DNA from: Pseudomonas azerbaijanoccidentalis
Lineage (GTDB): Bacteria > Pseudomonadota > Gammaproteobacteria > Pseudomonadales > Pseudomonadaceae
DNA: 64,000 nucleotides
Assembly: GCF_019145495.1 (NCBI RefSeq)
Contig: NZ_JAHSTU010000008.1
Span: 278,718 to 342,717, forward strand
Direction of reading: 5' to 3'
The notes under the pieces are model-generated. The model ran no database searches, was not told the DNA's origin, and was given only the letters and a program-made list of their open reading frames with translations. Shown here in pieces: positions 53,892 through 63,074 of this stretch. Both the position numbers and the translations under genes were made by a program. The stretch's first letter is position 1. The number at the start of each line of letters is the position of its first letter.

Positions 53892-55795
53892 CACGAACGC
53901 AACTGTTTGAGCTTGCGATATAGAGTCGCGCGACTGATGCCCAAGGCGTCGGCGGCGGCCGAGACGTTGCCCTGATGGCTGTCCAGGGACTGGCGAATCA
54001 TCTCCAGTTCGTTTTCACGGATGCTGCCGGCCTGCGGCCGTTCGGTCGCGGTCAGTTCGTCGAGCATGCTGTCGGGCAAGTGGTCGAGCGTCAGCACCGT
54101 GTCACCCGGTTCGCGCATGGCCAGCGCGGTGCGCAAGACCATCTCCAATTGACGGATGTTGCCCGGCCAGTGATAACCGCCAAGCAGGCGATTGAGGTCG
54201 TCATGCAGCACCACGTTCGGCGCGTCGAGTTTGCTCAGCATGCGACTGACCAGCGCCGCGAAATCTTCGCGTTCACGCAGCGCCGGCAGCATCACACTGA
54301 TGCCGTTGACCCGGTAGAACAAGTCTTCACGAAAATGCTTTTCTTCGACCAGACGCTTGAGGTCGCGGTGGGTCGCGCAGATCAGTGCGACGTCGATGTC
54401 CTGCTCTTCGCCAGCCCCCAACGGCGCGACTTTGCGGTCCTGCAAAACGCGCAGCAGACGAGCCTGCAAAGCCAAAGGCATGTCGCCGATTTCATCGAGA
54501 AACAGCGTACCGCCATGGGCCTGTTGCAAGCGACCGACCATGCCGCCACGGCGCGAGCCGGTGAACGCGCCCTCGCGATAACCGAACAGTTCGGACTCGA
54601 TCAGGCCTTCGGGGATTGCTGCGCAGTTCACCGCGACAAAGGGTTTTTCGCAGCGCGCGCCAGCCATGTGCAGGGCGCGGGCGATGACTTCTTTACCGGT
54701 GCCGGTTTCTCCCAACAGCAAGACCGGTAACTCGTTGGCCAGACCTTGTCGGGCCATGCGCAGGGCGCGGGCGTAACGGGTATTGCTGCCGGCCAGGGAT
54801 TCAAGATCCGGCTGCGCTTTGGCGGTTTTCGCCACGCTGCGCGGCGGGCTGCTGACGTTGATCGTGCGTTGCGGCGCGCGCAGGGTCTTGTAGAAAAACT
54901 CGCCTTTGGCGGTTTGCAGGCTGCCGGCACCGCCCTGATGCAGGCGTGCCAGCAATTGCAGGCCGTCGCCCCCCAAAAACTCTTCGCAACGCCGGCCTAC
55001 CAGCGCCGAACGCTCGGTATGCAGCAGCTGGCAGGCCTGGGCGCTGACGGCGAGAATCTGCCCGCCGAGGCTGACCGCCAACAGACCCTGCCACGGGGAT
55101 TCGAGGTATTGGCGACGGCTGTGGAATGCGAGGACGATTTCGTCCGGATAACTGGCGTTGAACACCCGGCTCTCAATCTGGCTGACCGCCATCGCCAGCA
55201 ACGCGGTGCTGTCGTGGGCGCGGCCGAGCGGACCTTCGCGGGTCAGGTCGAGGACGCCAAGAATATCGCCCTGAGGGCAATGAATCGGCACCGACGTGCA
55301 GGAAAAATCGCTGAGGCGATCCAGGTAATGTTCGCCGCAATCGATCAGGGTGGGCCGGGCTTCCACCAGCGCGGTGCCGAGGGCGTTGGTGCCGCGTGCG
55401 GCTTCGCTCCAGCAGGCGCCGAGAGTGATGTCCTGCAAGCCGCTGCCCTTGAGGCGGTCGGCGCGACCTTCGACGGCGAGGATGGTGGCGTCAGAGTTGG
55501 CGAGGATGATCAAGCCCTCCTTGCCCTGACGCTCGGCCAGATAATCGATGGCCGGCAGTGCCGCGTCGATCAGCAAGCGATTGCTCGCCAGCAAGACGTC
55601 GACGCTGGCGCTCGATTCCAGCGCCAGCTCGTGCTTGGCATTGAAATGCACGCCATGGCTGAGGCTGCGCCGCCACGAAGCATCGATTTCCGCTCGCAGG
55701 ACGCCGTCCGGCACTTCGCCTTCCTGATGCAGCTTTTCCCGGGCCAGCCGGGCTTCGCGATGCAGTTTGGGGGAATTTGTTTTTATCAGCGTCAT
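53891..55795 (-). CDS. AcoR-like sigma-54-dependent activator
   Basis: The 634-residue activator has an N-terminal GAF-type sensory region (about 60-210) and a PAS-like segment. The AAA+ domain follows, with Walker A GETGTGKE near 365, the sigma-54 contact loop in REGAFTGSRRGG, and LFLDEIGDMPLALQARLLRVLQ. The C-terminus is a Fis-type helix-turn-helix (SAAADALGISRATLYRKLKQL). It is the first gene of the qhpF-qhpE-qhpG unit. Both structural promoters look like sigma-54 promoters, so it is probably the amine-responsive activator in place of the AraC-type QhpR of Paracoccus. ATG at 55795 follows GGAG. Confidence 0.92.
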   Translation of the reverse strand: MTLIKTNSPKLHREARLAREKLHQEGEVPDGVLRAEIDASWRRSLSHGVHFNAKHELALESSASVDVLLASNRLLIDAALPAIDYLAERQGKEGLIILANSDATILAVEGRADRLKGSGLQDITLGACWSEAARGTNALGTALVEARPTLIDCGEHYLDRLSDFSCTSVPIHCPQGDILGVLDLTREGPLGRAHDSTALLAMAVSQIESRVFNASYPDEIVLAFHSRRQYLESPWQGLLAVSLGGQILAVSAQACQLLHTERSALVGRRCEEFLGGDGLQLLARLHQGGAGSLQTAKGEFFYKTLRAPQRTINVSSPPRSVAKTAKAQPDLESLAGSNTRYARALRMARQGLANELPVLLLGETGTGKEVIARALHMAGARCEKPFVAVNCAAIPEGLIESELFGYREGAFTGSRRGGMVGRLQQAHGGTLFLDEIGDMPLALQARLLRVLQDRKVAPLGAGEEQDIDVALICATHRDLKRLVEEKHFREDLFYRVNGISVMLPALREREDFAALVSRMLSKLDAPNVVLHDDLNRLLGGYHWPGNIRQLEMVLRTALAMREPGDTVLTLDHLPDSMLDELTATERPQAGSIRENELEMIRQSLDSHQGNVSAAADALGISRATLYRKLKQLRS

Positions 55796-55923
55796 CAAGC
55801 GCTCCGGGTCATCCGCCCTGCGCCTTCAAACATCGGCGCCCTGGAGCAATCTTTACGTTAACGTCAGGGCTATGGCAAGTGCCGTAGGGCGCTTGTGTTC
55901 CGTCAGGTGGACCGCGTTATCGT

Positions 55924-56018
55924 TCATCGCGGGCAAGCCCGCTCCCACAGGTTTCTCGTCGACCACAAATCTGCGGTTTTACTCGGACACTGTGGGAGCT
56001 GGCTTGCCAGCGATGGCG
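55924..56018. repeat. REPIN, family B variant (GGGCTTGC type)
   Basis: The left arm ATCGCGGGCAAGCCCGCTCC is a variant; the right arm GGAGCTGGCTTGCCAGCGAT is canonical. It lies between the activator's 5' end and the deacetylase 3' end. Confidence 0.88.
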
Positions 56019-56039
56019 GCATCCAGGACAACGAATAAA

Positions 56040-57065
56040 TCAGAGCTGCCACACCTCGGCACTCACAAAAAACGCCTTGGCATTATCCTCCAGACTCTCC
56101 AAGTGATATCCACCTTCCTGCACAATCAGGCACGGCAACCCCAGACTGCGAATACGCTCACCGAGCACGGCGAATCCCTCGCGGGTCACCGCCACTTTGC
56201 TCTGTGGGTCCAGTTCAAAAATATCAAAGCCCAGCGACAGCACCAGCACCTCGGCACCAAATGCCGTCACAGCGTCCAACGCTACATCCAGTTGCGCCAG
56301 GAAATCCGCCTCGCTCGCACCATGGGCCATCGGCAAGTTGAGGTTGAAGCCCTCACCCGCGCCGACGCCGCGCTCATCGGCAAAACCGGCGACACCGGGA
56401 TAGAAGTTGGTCGGATCGCCATGCACCGAAACGTAGAGCACGTCATCGCGGTCGTAGAAAATCTCCTGGATTCCCTGGCCGTGGTGCATGTCGGTATCCA
56501 GCACAGCGACTCGGGCAAATCCGGCGCGCAACACCTGAGCCGCCACCGCCGCGTTGTTCACATAACAGAAACCGCCAGCCGCTTCGGCCCGGGCATGGTG
56601 CCCCGGTGGACGGCACAAGGCGTAAGCCGCCGGTTCGCCATCGAGCAAGGCCTGGGCGCCGGCAATCGCGCTTTGCGCCGACCAGTAGGCCGAACGCCAG
56701 GTCTGTTCACCGACCGGGCAACTGCCATCGGCCAGATAGCGCGCCGCTTGGGCGAGAATCCCGCGCAGGGCATTGGGCTCGCGCACGAAGATGTTCGACA
56801 TCACCTCGTCGCCCCAGTCTTCGGGGATTTCTTTCCAGCGCTGATGGGCTTCCTGCAAGAACGTCAGGTACGGCGCACCGTGCACCGCCAGCAACGGATC
56901 GAGCCCGGCGTCGGCCGGTTGTTCAACCTTGAAACCCAATGCATGAGACGCCTGCACCAGGCGCTGCGCCCGCTCCGGCACTTCCTGCGGTGTGCGCATC
57001 TGGCCACGGGAATAGTAACTGCGTGGATGGTGAAGCAATTGTTCGGGGTGGAAAAAACTGCGCAT
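56040..57065 (-). CDS. Histone deacetylase-family acetylpolyamine amidohydrolase
   Basis: The 341-residue protein is a class II HDAC-like zinc hydrolase. It has RPPGHHA (charge-relay histidines, near 155), the zinc ligands in LDTDMHHGQG (near 190) and LSLGFDIFELDP (near 270), and the catalytic tyrosine in VQEGGYH (near 320). Full length and the dimer-type insertion SRGQMRTPQEVPERA point to bacterial acetylpolyamine amidohydrolases, which release polyamines from acetylated forms. An M20 amidase and an MHS transporter lie upstream on the same strand. Confidence 0.9.
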   Translation of the reverse strand: MRSFFHPEQLLHHPRSYYSRGQMRTPQEVPERAQRLVQASHALGFKVEQPADAGLDPLLAVHGAPYLTFLQEAHQRWKEIPEDWGDEVMSNIFVREPNALRGILAQAARYLADGSCPVGEQTWRSAYWSAQSAIAGAQALLDGEPAAYALCRPPGHHARAEAAGGFCYVNNAAVAAQVLRAGFARVAVLDTDMHHGQGIQEIFYDRDDVLYVSVHGDPTNFYPGVAGFADERGVGAGEGFNLNLPMAHGASEADFLAQLDVALDAVTAFGAEVLVLSLGFDIFELDPQSKVAVTREGFAVLGERIRSLGLPCLIVQEGGYHLESLEDNAKAFFVSAEVWQL

Positions 57066-57104
57066 GGAATGAATACCTGTCAGTTAACGAAGATCTTGAA
57101 ACTG

Positions 57105-57130
57105 AGGGAGCGGGCTTGCTCGCTCCCACA
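57105..57130. repeat. Single REP-like hairpin, family B variant
   Basis: GGGAGCGGGCTTGCTCGCTCCC forms a short perfect hairpin between the M20 and deacetylase genes. No inverted partner copy is nearby. Confidence 0.7.
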
Positions 57131-57141
57131 TGGGCCTGCGG

Positions 57142-58371
57142 TCAGTCGATTTTCTCGGCGCGGGTCAGTACGGCGTTGAGCAACACATCGGTGCCTTGGC
57201 GCACATCTTCCGGCAACACGTCTTCGGCTTCGTTATGGCTCAAGCCGCCGACGCACGGAATGAACACCATGGCCGTCGGGCAGAACCGAGCCAGGTGAAT
57301 CGCGTCATGCCCGGCGCCGCTGACAATCGATTGCTGAGCGTAGCCCAGCGCATCGACAGCCTGTTGCACCGCCGCCACACAGTCAGCGTCGAACGGCGTC
57401 GCCGGGCTGATCCAGTGGGGGGTGATGGTCAGGTTCAAGCCACGACCGTCGGCAATCGCCTGCAACCGCGCACGGACCTGTTGTTCCATGGCCTCAATGG
57501 CCTCATCGCGGTGATGACGCAGGTCAACGGTGAAATTCACCAGCCCCGGAATGGTGTTGCGCGAGGACTTGTTGATGCTCAACTCGCCGACCGTGGTCAG
57601 GCCTTCGGGGGCGAAATCAGCGGCCAGACCTTCGATCGCCTGAATCATCCGCGCTACGCCGTAAAGGGCGTCCTTGCGCAGCGGCATCGGCGTGGTGCCC
57701 GCGTGGGCGGCCATGCCTTCGACCCGCACGTCGAGCCAGCGAATCGCCTGACCGCCGCTGACCACGCCGATGCTCTTGGCGTTGTCTTCGAGTATCGGCC
57801 CTTGCTCGATGTGCGCCTCAAAGTAGGCATCCACTGCACCACCCAATGGGCGCTCACCGGAATAACCGGTGCGCTGCAGTTCTTCGGCGACGCTGATGCC
57901 ATCGACATCACGCACCGCCAGCGCCGAGTCCAGCGGCATGATGCCGGTGAACACCGCCGAGCCGAACATCGCCGGGGTGAAGCGTGCGCCTTCTTCGTTG
58001 GTCCACACCGCCACTTCCAACGGCTTGCGGGTTTGAATACCCAAATCGTTGAGGCAACGCACCACTTCCAGACCGGCGAGCACGCCGTACACGCCATCGA
58101 AACGCCCGCCCTCGGGTTGGGTGTCGAGGTGGCTGCCCATCATCACCGGGGCAGCGTCGGGATCAGTGCCGGCGCGGCGAGCGAACAGGTTACCGATGGC
58201 ATCCACGCTCAGGGTCATGCCGGCTTCACGGCACCAGTGGGCAAACAGTTCGCGACCGGCTTTGTCCTCATCGGTCAAGGCCAGGCGGCAGCTACCGCCG
58301 CGGGCGGTGGCGCCGATTTCGGCCATTGCCATCAGGCTCGCCCAAAGGCGTTCGCCCTTAATCTTCAACAT
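57142..58371 (-). CDS. M20-family amidase (N-carbamoyl-L-amino acid hydrolase / allantoate-type)
   Basis: The 409-residue Zn-dependent hydrolase has MGSHLDTQPEGGRFDGVYGVLAGLEV (metal-binding His and Asp near 80-90), WTNEEGARF (near 123) and the C-terminal SGAGHDAIHLAR, all features of the HyuC/AllC branch. Members hydrolyse N-carbamoyl or ureido bonds; substrate specificity is not readable. GGAG precedes the ATG at 58371. It sits between a transporter and a deacetylase, so it probably processes the imported compound. Confidence 0.88.
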   Translation of the reverse strand: MLKIKGERLWASLMAMAEIGATARGGSCRLALTDEDKAGRELFAHWCREAGMTLSVDAIGNLFARRAGTDPDAAPVMMGSHLDTQPEGGRFDGVYGVLAGLEVVRCLNDLGIQTRKPLEVAVWTNEEGARFTPAMFGSAVFTGIMPLDSALAVRDVDGISVAEELQRTGYSGERPLGGAVDAYFEAHIEQGPILEDNAKSIGVVSGGQAIRWLDVRVEGMAAHAGTTPMPLRKDALYGVARMIQAIEGLAADFAPEGLTTVGELSINKSSRNTIPGLVNFTVDLRHHRDEAIEAMEQQVRARLQAIADGRGLNLTITPHWISPATPFDADCVAAVQQAVDALGYAQQSIVSGAGHDAIHLARFCPTAMVFIPCVGGLSHNEAEDVLPEDVRQGTDVLLNAVLTRAEKID

Positions 58372-58403
58372 GGGTTTCTCCTGCAAATTCAAAACGACGC
58401 TCT

Positions 58404-58495
58404 CTGTAGGAGCCGGCGTGCTGGCGATGCACCCGTACAATCAACGGACACGCTGACTGATGCACCACTATCGCCAGCAAGTCGGCTCCTACAGG
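58404..58495. repeat. REPIN-like element, hybrid of families A and B
   Basis: The outer parts (TGTAGGAGC...GCTCCTACAGG) are of family A, while the inner parts (GTGCTGGCGATG / TATCGCCAGC) resemble family B. It lies between the MHS and M20 genes. Confidence 0.85.
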
Positions 58496-58496
58496 T

Positions 58497-59807
58497 TCAA
58501 GGGGTGGCTAGCTCAACGCGTTCAGCGTTGGCATGGCGACGGGCAAGGGACAGCACGCAGACCAGAGAAGTCGCGGCGATCAGGCTGTAGAACACCGCCA
58601 TCGGCCACCATTGGCCGGCGAACTTGTGCGCCAGCATCGTGCCGATCAGCGGCGTCAGGCCACCGGCCACAGCGCCGCAGATTTGGTAGGCCAGAGAGAT
58701 CGCGGTGTAGCGCACGCGGGTCTCGAACATGCCGCTGACGTACCCGGCAATCACCGCGTAGAACGACGCCATGCACACCACCGCCAAGGCGATGCCGAGG
58801 ATGATCAACGGCGCTTGTGCCGAGCTGACCAGCACGAACATCGGATAAGGCGAAGCCATCGCCAGCAGCGACACCAGGCACAGGAAACGGGTGGCACCGA
58901 TTTTCTCGGCCACCCATGCCGCCAGCGGTTGAATGCAGAACTGAATGATGGCGACGAAGAACAGGCACTCCAGAATCAGCGAGCGCGGCAACGCCAGTTG
59001 TTGGGTGGTGTAGGCGATCATGAAGGTGTTGGTGAAATACACCCCGGCAATCCCCAGCGTGTTGGCGCCAATGCACAACAACAGTGGACGCCACGCGGTG
59101 CGCAGCACTTCCATGACGGGCGCTTGTTCCTTGCGTTTGTTTTTGCTGGCCAGCTCGCGGCTGGCGAGGAACTCCGGCGATTCATTCACACCCAGGCGAA
59201 TCGCCAGGCCCACCAGCAGCAACAGCGAACTGGCAAGAAACGGCAGGCGCCAGCCCCAACTCATCAAGTCTTCTTCGGGCAAACGGGTCACGGCGCTGAA
59301 GGCCAGCAGTGACAGGATCAAACCCGCCGGGCTGCCCAATTGCGCAAACGAGGCAAAGAAATTACGTCGACCTTTCGGCGCATGCTCGCCGGCCATCAAC
59401 ACCGCCCCACCCCACTCGCCACCCACGGCGATGCCCTGGACGATGCGCAGCAGAATCAGCAGCACCGGAGCAGCGGCGCCGATTTGCGCATAGGTAGGCA
59501 GCAAGCCAATACACACCGTCACCACGCCCATCATCAACAAAGTGATGATCAGCGATTTCTTGCGGCCGATGCGGTCACCGATATGGCCGAAGATAATCCC
59601 GCCCAACGGCCGCGCAAAAAAGCCCACGGCAAACGTGCCGAAGGCGGCCATGGTGCTGAACAGTTTGTCGTCGGAGGGAAAGAACAACGCGCCGAACACC
59701 AGCGCAGCGGCGGTGGCGTAGATGTAAAAGTCGTACCACTCGATCATGGTGCCGATGAAGGCAGCGGCTGCCGCACGACGCGGCTGATTCGAAGCTTGAG
59801 GCTTCAT
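58497..59807 (-). CDS. MHS-family MFS transporter (metabolite:H+ symporter)
   Basis: The 436-residue 12-TM protein has the MHS family start FIGTMIEWYDFYIYATAAALVFGALFFP, the loop GHIGDRIGRKKSL after helix 2, and GEWGGAVLMAGEH near residue 130. Relatives carry dicarboxylates, shikimate, betaine or similar acids. AGGAG precedes the ATG. It is the first gene of the leftward unit and divergent from a LysR gene, its likely regulator. Confidence 0.92.
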   Translation of the reverse strand: MKPQASNQPRRAAAAAFIGTMIEWYDFYIYATAAALVFGALFFPSDDKLFSTMAAFGTFAVGFFARPLGGIIFGHIGDRIGRKKSLIITLLMMGVVTVCIGLLPTYAQIGAAAPVLLILLRIVQGIAVGGEWGGAVLMAGEHAPKGRRNFFASFAQLGSPAGLILSLLAFSAVTRLPEEDLMSWGWRLPFLASSLLLLVGLAIRLGVNESPEFLASRELASKNKRKEQAPVMEVLRTAWRPLLLCIGANTLGIAGVYFTNTFMIAYTTQQLALPRSLILECLFFVAIIQFCIQPLAAWVAEKIGATRFLCLVSLLAMASPYPMFVLVSSAQAPLIILGIALAVVCMASFYAVIAGYVSGMFETRVRYTAISLAYQICGAVAGGLTPLIGTMLAHKFAGQWWPMAVFYSLIAATSLVCVLSLARRHANAERVELATP

Positions 59808-59970
59808 GGGGTCGGGCTCCTTTGGTTATTTTTTTGGCAGGAGGAAAACGGCAAATCCGGGGCGCTCTGGCGGCGCCGGTCTGAGGGTGATTTTTCGTCT
59901 GGTGGCTATGATTAGTCAATTTTCTATTTATTATGCGAAGTATTACGCCAACTTATAATCGAGAGCCGAC

Positions 59971-60918
59971 ATGGCCGAACGCGATGTGCAACGCCTGCTC
60001 AACGACCGACTGGACTGGAACCTGCTGCGCACCTTTCGGGTGATCGGCCAGGAGCTGAGCATCAGCCGCGCCGCTGCCCGCCTGCACTTGACGCAGCCAG
60101 CGGTGAGCCAGGCGCTCAAGCGTCTGGAAGAACAACTGGGCCGACAATTGATCGCCCGGCGCGGGCCGCGTTTTGCCCTGACGGAAATCGGCGAACAGAT
60201 CTTTGAACTGGCTGGTGAAATCTATGGGCAAATGTCTCAGGTCAGCAGCGTGCTGGAGCAGCCAGCCGATGAGGTGATCGGCAAAGTGCGCTTGCTGATC
60301 ATCAGCCGGATCTTCTCCGAGCGCTTCGACGACTTTCTGGCGGAGTTTCACCGACAGCACCCGCGAGTGGATCTGGAGGTCGAGGTGATGCGCAGTTCCG
60401 ACATCGTCAGCGCCCTCCAGGAAAAAACCGCGACCCTCGGCCTGAGCCTCAATCGCCGTCCGCAACCGCGCCTGGAACAGCGATTGTTCCTGCGTCAGCG
60501 CTATGCGTTTTTCTGCGGCAAGCACCATTTGTTGTTCGGTCGACAGGACGTCGCCGAAGGGGATTTGCAGCGGGAAAATTTCGTCAGTTTTACCAGCGAC
60601 CAGATCGGCGGCATGCTCTCGCCGCTGACGATTTTTCGCGATCAGCAGGGGTTTAGTGGGCGCATCGTCGCGTCGTCACCGAGCCTGGAAGAAGTCCGGC
60701 GACTGGTGATCGCCGGCTTCGGTATCGGCTGTCTACCCGAGCACGTGGTGGCGGCCGATGTCGACGCCGGATTGCTCTGGCGCCTGCCGCCTCACGAAGG
60801 GATTGCCGATGTGGACATTCATTTGCTGTGGAACCGCGAGCAGCGCATGAGCCGGGCCGAAACCGTGTTCCTCGAAAGCTTCCAGCACATGCTCAGTATT
60901 CGTGAGCCTGCGCTGTGA
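59971..60918 (+). CDS. LysR-family transcriptional regulator
   Basis: The 315-residue regulator has a winged helix at residues 10-70 (LNLLRTFRVI...SISRAAARLHLTQPAVSQALKRLEEQLGRQLIARR) and an effector-binding C-terminal domain. It is divergent from the MHS transporter gene across a 163-base region that is A+T-rich near 59915-59960 and contains T-N11-A-like words, so it probably controls that operon. No ligand can be named. Confidence 0.93.
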   Translation: MAERDVQRLLNDRLDWNLLRTFRVIGQELSISRAAARLHLTQPAVSQALKRLEEQLGRQLIARRGPRFALTEIGEQIFELAGEIYGQMSQVSSVLEQPADEVIGKVRLLIISRIFSERFDDFLAEFHRQHPRVDLEVEVMRSSDIVSALQEKTATLGLSLNRRPQPRLEQRLFLRQRYAFFCGKHHLLFGRQDVAEGDLQRENFVSFTSDQIGGMLSPLTIFRDQQGFSGRIVASSPSLEEVRRLVIAGFGIGCLPEHVVAADVDAGLLWRLPPHEGIADVDIHLLWNREQRMSRAETVFLESFQHMLSIREPAL

Positions 60919-60930
60919 AGCCTTGATGAA

Positions 60931-62823
60931 TCAAACGTGAGGATCGCCAGGCGCCTTGCTCGGCACCGCGTATTGCGGCTTCAGATGACCATCCTGATCG
61001 AGTAGCCAGGCGTCCATGATTTGCCGCACAACAGGACCCGCCACACGGCCACCGGCCTCGCCGTTTTCGATCATTACCGAGATTACAATCTTCGGATGTT
61101 CGGCCGGCGCAAACCCGACAAACAAGGCATTGTCGCGGTTACGCTCGCGGGTTTTCTCGCGGTTGTAGCGCTCACCCTGTTTGATCGCCACCACTTGCGC
61201 GGTGCCGCTCTTGCCAGCGATGCGATACTGCGCACCCGCCGCTGCGGCTCGGGCAATCCCGCGGGCATCGTGCATCACCATCTGCATGCCATGGTTGACC
61301 TGCTCCCAGTCGCGCGGGTCCTTGAGCAGAATATTCGGCATCGGGTGCTCATCCACTGGCGCGGCGCCGTCCACGGTCATGGCCAGGTGCGGGCGGTTCC
61401 ACACACCTTTGTTGGCGATCAGCGCCGTGGCCTGGGCCAATTGCAGCGGCGTGACCTGCATGTAGCCCTGGCCGATGCCGAGGATCACGGTTTCACCCGG
61501 GAACCACGGCTGACGACGTGTAGCGCGCTTCCAGGCCTGGGATGGCATCAGACCTGAGGATTCCTCGTACATATCCAGGGAGACTTTCTCACCAAGACCG
61601 AACATCGCCATGTAGTCGTGCAGGCGATCGATCCCGAGCTTGTGCGCGAGGTCGTAGAAGTAGGTGTCGTTGGAGCGCATGATCGCCGCGTCCATGTCCA
61701 CCCAGCCATCGCCGCTGTGGTTCCAGTTGCGATACTTGTGATCGAAGTCCGGCAATTGGTAATAACCCGGATCGAACACCCGGGTCTGCGGCGTGACTAC
61801 GCCAGCGTCGAGGCCGGCAATCGCGACTTCAGGCTTGATGGTCGAACCCGGTGCATAGAGACCCCGCAGAACACGGTTGAACAGCGGCCGGTCAATGGAA
61901 TCGCGCAGCGTCGAGTATTCCTTGGAGCTGATGCCGGTGACAAACAGGTTCGGATCGAAACTCGGATTGCTGACCATGGCCAGCACTTCACCCGTCGACG
62001 GATCCAGCGCAACGACCGAACCACGACGATCACCCAAGGCTTGTTCGGCGGCTTGCTGAAGCTTGATGTCGAGACTCAGGACAATGTTTTCGCCGGGAAC
62101 CGGGTCAGTGTGCTTGAGCACACGCAGCACGCGACCCTGGGCATTGGTCTCGACTTCCTCGTAACCGACATGGCCGTGCAGTTGCGACTCGTAGAATTTT
62201 TCGATCCCGGTCTTGCCGATGGACTGAGTACCTCGGTATTCCACCGTATCCAGCGCTTTGGATTCTTTCTCGTTGATGCGTCCGACGTAGCCGACCGAAT
62301 GAGCAAAATGCTCTCCCAATGGATAGTGCCGAACGAACTGTGGCTCGACATCCAGGCCCGGCAAACGGAACTCGTTCACCGCGAGCACCGCGATTTGCTC
62401 CTCGCTGAGTTCATAGAACAGCGTCACCGGCACGAACGGATGCCGTGCCTGCTTCATCGCCTTGTCGAACAACGTGCGGTCTTCAGCGGGCAAATGCAGG
62501 AGGTTGACCACCTCGTCCAGCTCGGCGCTGACATCCGTCGCGCGCTCGCGAGTGATGGTCAGGTTGAAGCTGGGCCGGTTGTCCGCGAGCACCACGCCAT
62601 TGCGGTCATAGATCAAGCCACGGGTAGGCGTGATCGGCAGGACGTGGACGCGATTGTTTTCGGAAATCGTGGAGTGATAGTCGAATTCGACGACCTGCAG
62701 GACATACATGCGCACCACCAGCGCACACGTAATGGCGACAACAAACAAGGCGCATGCCATCAATCTTTTGTTGACCAGGCGAGTTTCTTTTTCGTGGTCT
62801 TTGATCGGAATCGGTTGGGGCAT
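60931..62823 (-). CDS. mrdA: Penicillin-binding protein 2 (peptidoglycan transpeptidase)
   Basis: The 630-residue class B PBP has an N-terminal TM anchor (about 20-45), a dimerisation domain and a transpeptidase domain with the catalytic serine in GSTIKPE (near 328), SND (near 384) and KSGT (near 538). It resembles Pseudomonas PBP2 from its first residues (MPQPI...KDHEKETRLV) onward. Usually mrdA sits with rodA and lytic transglycosylase genes; here it stands alone between a LysR and a flavin-monooxygenase-like gene. It is therefore probably a second paralogue. Confidence 0.93.
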   Translation of the reverse strand: MPQPIPIKDHEKETRLVNKRLMACALFVVAITCALVVRMYVLQVVEFDYHSTISENNRVHVLPITPTRGLIYDRNGVVLADNRPSFNLTITRERATDVSAELDEVVNLLHLPAEDRTLFDKAMKQARHPFVPVTLFYELSEEQIAVLAVNEFRLPGLDVEPQFVRHYPLGEHFAHSVGYVGRINEKESKALDTVEYRGTQSIGKTGIEKFYESQLHGHVGYEEVETNAQGRVLRVLKHTDPVPGENIVLSLDIKLQQAAEQALGDRRGSVVALDPSTGEVLAMVSNPSFDPNLFVTGISSKEYSTLRDSIDRPLFNRVLRGLYAPGSTIKPEVAIAGLDAGVVTPQTRVFDPGYYQLPDFDHKYRNWNHSGDGWVDMDAAIMRSNDTYFYDLAHKLGIDRLHDYMAMFGLGEKVSLDMYEESSGLMPSQAWKRATRRQPWFPGETVILGIGQGYMQVTPLQLAQATALIANKGVWNRPHLAMTVDGAAPVDEHPMPNILLKDPRDWEQVNHGMQMVMHDARGIARAAAAGAQYRIAGKSGTAQVVAIKQGERYNREKTRERNRDNALFVGFAPAEHPKIVISVMIENGEAGGRVAGPVVRQIMDAWLLDQDGHLKPQYAVPSKAPGDPHV

Positions 62824-63074
62824 TTCTGTAGCAACTCTGTGAAATGAAGAGACCGATCACTGAGCGCGAAATACAGTCATCAAAAAAACGAGCTGCACCA
62901 TACCAAAACTGCAAGATCACTTTTGTGTCATTTTTTTTAAGTTGGCTGTCGGCGAAGGCTGTCAGGGGTGACTACTCGTGCACTCCATTCAAAAGTGATA
63001 TTCCCATTCATGCATTTTTCTTGCTGAGGCAGCCATCGATACTGGATGCATGTCATTTTCTTTGGAGTGTGTCC
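62824..63074. other. Divergent region between PBP2 and the LLM oxidoreductase gene
   Basis: The 251 bases are rich in A+T, with homopolymer runs around 62930. They must contain the promoters of both flanking genes. No repeat, terminator or small gene is convincing. Confidence 0.4.

Noticed and set aside
2577..58495. Dispersed inverted repeats considered as CRISPR or phage attachment sites
   Set aside because: They are paired palindromic REPs scattered between genes, not regularly spaced arrays with spacers, and no integrase or cas gene is present.
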